Origin: Peptococcaceae bacterium
GTDB lineage: Bacteria > Bacillota > DSM-12270 > Thermacetogeniales > Thermacetogeniaceae
Direction of reading: 5' to 3'
NCBI GenBank assembly: GCA_003160265.1
Contig: PLQY01000055.1
Coordinates: forward strand, 12,249-22,155
Length of the DNA: 9,907 nt
Below are positions 6,213-9,907 of this stretch, piece by piece. A model generated the notes under the pieces. That model worked only from the letters and a program-made list of their open reading frames with translations. It was not told the origin of the DNA and searched no databases. Within the stretch, counting starts at the first letter, position 1; each line of letters opens with the position of its first letter. The translations under genes and the position numbers were made by a program.

Positions 6213-6452
6213 TTACTTTCTGGGAGCGGTAATGAAGTATAATACCCCGAAACAGGCTGCAAATATCACGATAAAGGCAAAAAACGCGGCAATAAAAGCA
6301 GTTTTTATGAAGCTATCGACGATAGTGGCTGCCAAAGCTAGAGAAAATGGAAAGACTAGGTCGCGCCCCGAAAATATCCCTTTGCGCAGTTTGGAAAAGT
6401 TCAAGATCAGGTAGAAAACCAGGGTCAAAGTCAGTATTTCAAAGACAAACAC
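6213..6452 (-). CDS. Small hydrophobic membrane protein, function unknown
   Basis: The 79-residue product is mostly hydrophobic. One membrane segment covers about residues 3-19, a basic loop with KLRKG follows, a weaker hydrophobic stretch spans about 32-46, and a long one spans about 52-74. It ends in TAPRK. I do not recognise a family. The start is GTG 6452, immediately after the surE stop (TAG then GTG), with AAGGGAG at a good distance; the ribosome binding site lies within the end of surE, which points to translational coupling. It lies 22 bp before the moxR-like start, so it belongs to the same transcript. It could anchor the neighbouring complex to the membrane or be unrelated; nothing in the sequence decides this. 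Confidence 0.65.
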   Translation of the reverse strand: MFVFEILTLTLVFYLILNFSKLRKGIFSGRDLVFPFSLALAATIVDSFIKTAFIAAFFAFIVIFAACFGVLYFITAPRK

Positions 6453-7229
6453 CTATTGCTCTCCCTTGAGGTCGAGTGTCATTTCCCTCAGTAGGTCCAA
6501 GGCCCGGTAGTTGGTGAGGTCTAGGTGGATGGGCGTGATGGAGATCATCTTTTTCCCGATTGCGGCCACATCGGTATCCACAGCATCAGCCTCGTCTTCG
6601 GCGTCCATGATATTCCCATTCAACCAGTAGTATTTGCGTCCACGGGGATCGGTCCTGACCTCGAAAGAGTTCCGGTACCTCCTCGATCCCAGCCTGGTGA
6701 TCCGCACGCCCTCAACCTCACTGGCCGGCAGCGAGGGAACGTTGACATTAAGCAGCGTGTCTCTACAGATACTGGAGTGCAGTACCTTGGGAATCAACAT
6801 TTTGGTAAAAAGGGCGGCGTACCTATAGTCGGGGCGCTCGTATTCGGCTACCGATACTGCCAGTGCCGGGATACCCAGGATGATCCCCTCGAGGGCGCCG
6901 GATACGGTCCCGGAATAGAGAACGTCGATTGCCAGGTTCGGTCCCCGGTTGATGCCGGCAACGACCAGGTCCGGCCTTTCTTCCAGCAAACAGTTCACCG
7001 CCAGCTTGACACAGTCGGCCGGAGTACCGTCGACCGCCCAGGCCCGGCCTTCAAACATGGGGAGATGCTCTGCCCGCAGCGGTCTGTCAACGGTAATGCC
7101 GTGGCCGGTCGCGCTTCTCTCCCGGTCTGGCGCCACCACGGTGATTTCAGCGATCTCTTTCAGCGCAGACCACAGTTCGGCAAGACCTGCCGCGTAAATA
7201 CCGTCATCATTGGTCAACAGGAGCTTCAA
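6453..7229 (-). CDS. surE: 5'/3'-nucleotidase SurE
   Basis: This 258-residue protein is a SurE phosphatase, which removes phosphate from nucleoside 5'- and 3'-monophosphates in a metal-dependent reaction. It begins with the diagnostic KLLLTNDDG, giving the metal-binding Asp8-Asp9. VVAPDRERSATGHGIT carries Ser39, and AGINRGPNLAIDVLYSGTVSGALEG supplies the metal-binding Asn94 and the family core. Length is typical. I chose TTG 7229 as the start because homology begins there, GGGGTG lies upstream, and a longer frame from 7280 would be translated through an intrinsic terminator (7248-7269). The distance to that terminator is under 20 bp, leaving little room for a dedicated promoter. It is the first gene of the run that continues into the membrane protein, moxR-like and diaphorase genes. 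Confidence 0.93.
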   Translation of the reverse strand: MKLLLTNDDGIYAAGLAELWSALKEIAEITVVAPDRERSATGHGITVDRPLRAEHLPMFEGRAWAVDGTPADCVKLAVNCLLEERPDLVVAGINRGPNLAIDVLYSGTVSGALEGIILGIPALAVSVAEYERPDYRYAALFTKMLIPKVLHSSICRDTLLNVNVPSLPASEVEGVRITRLGSRRYRNSFEVRTDPRGRKYYWLNGNIMDAEDEADAVDTDVAAIGKKMISITPIHLDLTNYRALDLLREMTLDLKGEQ

Positions 7230-7247
7230 TCGTTCACCCCGCTTATG

Positions 7248-7269
7248 AAAAAAGCGCCTGGAAAGGCGC
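7248..7269 (-). terminator. Intrinsic terminator between folE and surE
   Basis: On the minus strand a perfect 6-bp stem GCGCCT/AGGCGC with a TTCC loop is followed by six T residues. It lies 24 bp after the folE stop and about 18 bp before the surE start codon, so it should end or attenuate folE transcripts before surE. Confidence 0.75.
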
Positions 7270-7293
7270 CTGACTTCCAACCAGTCCCGTCAA

Positions 7294-7887
7294 TCAATCA
7301 TGCCTTCCCCTGATCAGGGAGAACGCCTCAGCCCTGGTAGCCTCGTTGGTCTTGAAGACACCGCGTACCGCCGATGTCAGAGTCTTGGAGCCGGCTTTCT
7401 TGATCCCGCGCATGGTCATGCACATATGCTCCGCATCCACCACCACGATGACACCAAGTGGGTCAAGCGCATCCATGATCGTATCGGCGATCTGCGAGGT
7501 CATCCGTTCCTGGAGCTGTGGCCTCTTGGCGAACCCCTCAACCACCCGGGCCAGCTTGCTCAAGCCCGTGATCTTGCCCTGGCGCGGGATATAGGCAACG
7601 TGGGCGACGCCGTAAAAAGGCAAAAAATGATGCTCGCACGTGGAGTATATCGGTATATCCTTCACCAGCACCATTTCGTCATGATTCTCGTTGAAAAATA
7701 CATTCAAATCCTCTTTCGGATCATACAACAGCCCGCAGAAGATCTCCTCATACATACGGGCCACCCGCTCCGGGGTGTTCTTCAAGCCTTCACGCTCCGG
7801 ATCCTCGCCGATCCCCTCTAAAAGTAAGCGCACCCCGCGGATTATCTTTTCACGATCCATAGTACCATTTGGCTGATTACGCTGCAC
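7294..7887 (-). CDS. folE: GTP cyclohydrolase I (FolE)
   Basis: FolE converts GTP to 7,8-dihydroneopterin triphosphate and formate, the first step of tetrahydrofolate synthesis, in the cytoplasm. The 197-residue protein shows the family features in order: [22 protein letters not shown] (helical N-terminus), [12 protein letters not shown] with zinc ligands Cys84 and His87, [22 protein letters not shown], and [12 protein letters not shown] with the third zinc ligand Cys156. All catalytic residues appear intact. The start is uncertain. GTG 7887 has GGGGGG eight bases upstream; ATG 7860 (MDREKI) fits homology but has no visible ribosome binding site. I give the longer form. Folate supply matters to anaerobes using the Wood-Ljungdahl pathway, but the gene by itself says nothing about that. 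The next element upstream is a decayed integrase. Confidence 0.95.
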   Translation of the reverse strand: MQRNQPNGTMDREKIIRGVRLLLEGIGEDPEREGLKNTPERVARMYEEIFCGLLYDPKEDLNVFFNENHDEMVLVKDIPIYSTCEHHFLPFYGVAHVAYIPRQGKITGLSKLARVVEGFAKRPQLQERMTSQIADTIMDALDPLGVIVVVDAEHMCMTMRGIKKAGSKTLTSAVRGVFKTNEATRAEAFSLIRGRHD

Positions 7888-7935
7888 TGTATAATCCCCC
7901 CATGGCTCTCCCTTATGTGGACTGACTCAGCTAAA

Positions 7936-7965
7936 AGTTTAACACTTCAATCAAAAGTATTACAA
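7936..7965 (-). promoter_or_regulatory. Possible sigma-A promoter of folE
   Basis: On the minus strand TTGTAA (7965-7960) and TAAACT (7941-7936) lie 18 bp apart, each matching four of six consensus positions. The site is about 50 bp before the folE start. The match is weak and rests mainly on position. Confidence 0.25.
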
Positions 7966-8010
7966 GCCTCTTAATCCCTTACTACTGCCTGAAATTTTGA
8001 ACTGCAATTC

Positions 8011-8032
8011 CAGTTTGATCACAGTTTGATCA
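8011..8032. repeat. Tandem 11-bp direct repeat, candidate integrase arm or attachment site
   Basis: CAGTTTGATCA occurs twice with no gap (8011-8021 and 8022-8032), 18 bp beyond the integrase stop codon. A small inverted repeat AACTG/CAGTT (8000-8015) overlaps its left end. Short direct repeats next to the int 3' end are typical of arm-type integrase sites or att cores at an element junction. The opposite junction lies outside the window, so the att duplication cannot be confirmed. Confidence 0.4.
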
Positions 8033-8050
8033 CATCTTATATATGTTTGT

Positions 8051-9159
8051 TTATTCCCATAAATGCCCGATAGTCTTTACTATTTCTGACTGCATGCCTG
8101 GTAGCCTATGCGCATAGCTTTTCATAATTGTCTCCGGCGCATCCCCCAGGCGCTCTCCAACGGAAATAGCAGTATGGCCTTTATCCAGCAACATTGAGGC
8201 AAGCGTATGACGCAATCCATGAATTGTGATATATGGCAACTTCATTATATTGCAATAGCGAACAAAGGAATAATAGGCACCGGTATGCGATACCTGCTTG
8301 CCATGGCGAGAGCAAAAAACAAAATTCTCTGGGTTATACTCTCCATCATAAAGGGATTTTTCCCTGTCCTGTTTAACCTTGTGTTCCAACAGCATTTTTA
8401 TTACACCCTCGTTAAGGAGCACTTTCTTATACTGCGTCTTGATTTCGGAGAACCATCATCGCCTCTTCTTAAAGCTGTCTTGGCAATATGGATTTCTCCC
8501 TTTTCAAGATCAACATCTGCCCAACGCAGTGCTAAAATCTCCCCAATCCTGGCACCTGTGTCTAGCAGTAATACGAACAGAGCATCATACCTCAGCCTTA
8601 ACGTCTCCCAGAACCAAATAAACTGCTTAGACTGGTTCTCATCCCATATGGGTTTCTCTTTGAAGTCCGGTTTGCTGAGGATAACATCTTCGCATGGGTT
8701 GTTGATCAGGTATCGGATGCTAGGTTTGCAGGCATACTTCATTGCAACATTGAGTTTTTGAAAGTACAACTGGATTGTGCTCTTTTCTATGTCATCTGCA
8801 AGTTTGTTTACTGCTTCTTGCAACATCAAGGTTGTTATGCCAGTAAGCATCCGATTTTCTCCAAGGTGTTTTTTGAATGCTTTGAATGCAGCCGCATAAG
8901 TTGAATATGTGTGCGGATTAATGCCCTTAATATTCTCCATATACTGGTTTAAAAATTCACCAAAAGTTATTTTATTTGGTATCCAGGAGAATTTTCCTTG
9001 ATCAATTTGAGTAAGAATCTCACGCTGACGACGCTCAGCATCCTTGTGGCTACCTCTTACGGTCTCTGTTTTCTGCAGACGCTAGCCATCAGGCCCCGGT
9101 GGTAGATCGTACCTGAAACAATATGAATCACCACGCTTTTCAATCTTGCTACCCCGCAC
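8051..9159 (-). pseudogene. Phage-type tyrosine recombinase (integrase), broken by a stop and a frameshift
   Basis: Reading from GTG 9159 (GGGAGGAG upstream) gives MRGSKIEKRGDSYCFRYDLP, the arm-binding N-terminus of Firmicute phage and ICE integrases, and then an in-frame TAG at 9084-9082. The same frame continues through TETVRGSHKDAERRQREIL, a core-binding domain, and the catalytic Arg (TGARIGE, near 8550) to IHIAKT. It then goes out of frame. The protein resumes one frame over near 8443-8445, where loss of one A from an A-run restores the reading. The rest holds HGLRHT (His and Arg near 8220-8210) and the nucleophile Tyr in KSYAHRLPGMQ (near 8116). The usual LGH motif reads LGD. Rejoined, the length is about 370 residues, normal for the family. 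Two independent lesions argue for real decay, although the homopolymer frameshift alone could be a sequencing error. It is AT-rich compared with the core genes. Confidence 0.88.
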
Positions 9160-9184
9160 CTCTTATCTTCTCCTCCCTTCAAGG

Positions 9185-9221
9185 CCGGGCGGGATAGATA
9201 TAATACTTCTACCCCTCCCGG
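9185..9221 (-). repeat. 12-bp imperfect inverted repeat between excisionase and integrase genes
   Basis: CCGGGAGGGGTA and TATCCCGCCCGG (minus strand) can pair with one A-G mismatch and one G-U wobble around a 13-nt loop. It lies between the HTH gene and the integrase ribosome binding site (GGGAGGAG, about 9173-9180). There is no U tract. It could be an attenuator, an operator or a recombination-protein site. Confidence 0.4.
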
Positions 9222-9234
9222 TCAAATCCTTCTT

Positions 9235-9450
9235 TTACGAAAGAGATGCGGAGGAGCTGCCAAGGTTTAAAACGTTTTCTTTACGGATGCGAATCTGATG
9301 TCCGATCTTCACTGACGGAATGAGGCCCTGATGAAGGTAATTGTAAAATGTGCTGCGCTTGATCTTCAGAATCTTCATCGCCTCGACAGGTGTGAGAAAA
9401 ATATCATCCTCGGTAAAGCTGCAATCTAGAGTGACTGCATTTTTGTTCAT
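9235..9450 (-). CDS. Excisionase-family helix-turn-helix DNA-binding protein
   Basis: The 71-residue protein matches the HTH_17/excisionase (MerR-like winged helix) pattern: IFLTPVEAMKILKIKRSTFYNYLHQGLIPSVKIGHQIRIRKENVLN. That is a helix-turn-helix (residues about 18-40), a short wing (PSVKIG) and the RIRKENV strand that normally closes this domain. Such proteins either direct integrase towards excision or simply regulate the element. The start at ATG 9450 is supported by AAAGGAG about 10 bases upstream. It sits 75 bp before the integrase start in the same orientation, the usual xis-int arrangement. The gene itself looks intact even though the integrase is broken. The C-terminus beyond residue 63 is a short serine-rich tail. 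Confidence 0.82.
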   Translation of the reverse strand: MNKNAVTLDCSFTEDDIFLTPVEAMKILKIKRSTFYNYLHQGLIPSVKIGHQIRIRKENVLNLGSSSASLS

Positions 9451-9580
9451 TGAAGTTTCACTCCTTTTTTATTGTTCGCTCCATTGGGAAATCTAACTCA
9501 TTCGTGTAACCATCTTTTAAGACAAGCGATCCAATACAGGAAATCATCTGATCGTAGTAAGTTATGGCTGGCATAAATAC

Positions 9581-9609
9581 GGCTGCTGACGATTTCTTTG
9601 TCAGCAGCC
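9581..9609. repeat. Perfect 10-bp inverted repeat between divergent genes
   Basis: GGCTGCTGAC and GTCAGCAGCC face each other across 9 nt. No T tract follows on either strand, so it is not an obvious intrinsic terminator. It lies between the excisionase-like gene and the toxin-antitoxin pair. In 9451-9698 I see no gene; apart from this dyad and the promoter below there is nothing clear. Confidence 0.7.
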
Positions 9610-9671
9610 TGAGCATCCTTTGGGGACCAACCTCTAGATCCGTTCAAAGCACATATTTAAAGGGAAATTTG

Positions 9672-9680
9672 TGTTACAAT
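9672..9680 (+). promoter_or_regulatory. Extended -10 promoter of the toxin-antitoxin operon
   Basis: TGTTACAAT (TG-N-TACAAT) matches an extended -10 element, with five of six positions in the hexamer. No good -35 is seen. Transcription would start near 9687, giving a very short leader that carries GAGGTGAT just before the ATG at 9699. Confidence 0.4.
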
Positions 9681-9698
9681 AATCCTGAGGTGATATCT

Positions 9699-9875
9699 AT
9701 GTCCGCTAAGGTTGATCAGATACTTCAGGACGTCAAGGGGCTCAATTCTTCAGAGTTAAGAGAGCTTCTGAGAAAGATGGCAGATAGCATAGAGCTTCAC
9801 GGGTGGCTTCAATTGGCCGAACAGTCATTTTCCGATTGGGACAACCCGCAGGATGAAGTCTATGACCAACTATAA
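9699..9875 (+). CDS. Probable type II antitoxin paired with a MazF/PemK toxin
   Basis: The 58-residue acidic, helical protein starts at ATG 9699, chosen because GAGGTGAT lies a few bases upstream; an earlier in-frame start at 9564 has no support and would cover the inverted repeat. It has a charged helix (SSELRELLRKMADSIE) and an acidic C-terminus (DNPQDEVYDQL). I do not recognise a named domain. The antitoxin call rests on size, acidity and a 14-bp overlap with a downstream gene that begins like a MazF/PemK toxin. Antitoxins of this kind usually bind the toxin through an acidic C-terminal tail and repress their own promoter. Confidence 0.65.
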   Translation: MSAKVDQILQDVKGLNSSELRELLRKMADSIELHGWLQLAEQSFSDWDNPQDEVYDQL

Positions 9876-9907
9876 TCCTGGAGATGTCCTGCTTTTACCA
9901 TTTCCTT
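9862..9907 (+). CDS. N-terminus of a MazF/PemK-family toxin (partial, runs off the window)
   Basis: ATG 9862 opens a frame in a different phase from the antitoxin, giving MTNYNPGDVLLLPFP before the window ends. The GDVLLLPFP strand is the characteristic start of MazF/PemK endoribonucleases, which cut mRNA at short sequence motifs when not held by the antitoxin. AGGA lies about nine bases upstream, and the 14-bp overlap indicates coupled translation. Only 15 residues are visible, so intactness and catalytic residues cannot be judged. Confidence 0.65.
   Translation, partial: MTNYNPGDVLLLPFP

Noticed and set aside
7229..7280. Longer start for surE
   Set aside because: It would translate through the folE terminator hairpin. 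SurE homology begins at KLLLTNDDG.
8207..8761. Plus-strand reading frame of 184 codons opposite the integrase
   Set aside because: It is antisense to the integrase remnant, which has clear catalytic motifs; the plus frame has none.
9082..9084. In-frame TAG in the integrase as a recoded (pyrrolysine) codon
   Set aside because: The gene also has a frameshift, integrases are not known to use recoding here, and nothing suggests suppressor machinery in the window.

Overview
The window looks like chromosome from an endospore-forming, probably anaerobic Firmicute (Peptococcaceae/Desulfotomaculum/Moorella-like; this placement is inference). The main evidence is a small alpha/beta-type spore DNA-binding protein (SASP) gene with a forespore (sigma-G type) promoter. 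Other support comes from strong GGAGG ribosome binding sites, TTG and GTG starts, and a HndC/HydB-like NADH-oxidising iron-sulfur flavoprotein. The core genes are visibly GC-rich. The right-hand 2 kb is AT-rich and reads as acquired DNA.

Layout, left to right. (1) 1-60 is the tail of a plus-strand CDS, followed by a heptamer-built hairpin with a T tract (66-150). (2) 149-1315 (minus) is a lipoprotein of the branched-chain amino acid substrate-binding family, with no transporter genes beside it. (3) 1316-1752 is a divergent intergenic region. (4) 1753-1935 (plus) is the SASP gene, flanked by a sigma-G-like promoter and a perfect 11-bp terminator. (5) 2111-7229 (minus) is a compact run transcribed right to left: surE, a small membrane protein, a MoxR/CoxD-type AAA+ ATPase, and three subunits (NuoE/HoxE-, NuoF/HoxF- and HoxU-like) of a soluble NAD(P)H-oxidising module. 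(6) 7294-7887 (minus) is folE, separated from surE by an intrinsic terminator. (7) 8011-9450 is the remnant of an integrated element: tandem 11-bp repeats, a tyrosine integrase broken by an in-frame stop and a frameshift, and an excisionase-like HTH protein. (8) 9699-9907 (plus) is a type II toxin-antitoxin pair, with the MazF/PemK toxin cut off by the window end.

The most interesting unit is the MoxR plus diaphorase cluster. It has everything needed to move electrons between NAD(H) and an iron-sulfur relay. No hydrogenase, formate dehydrogenase or other catalytic subunit is next to it, but there is an AAA+ chaperone of a type usually devoted to metallo-enzyme maturation. The HoxU-like subunit also lacks one canonical cluster cysteine. 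The catalytic partner must lie elsewhere or be unknown.
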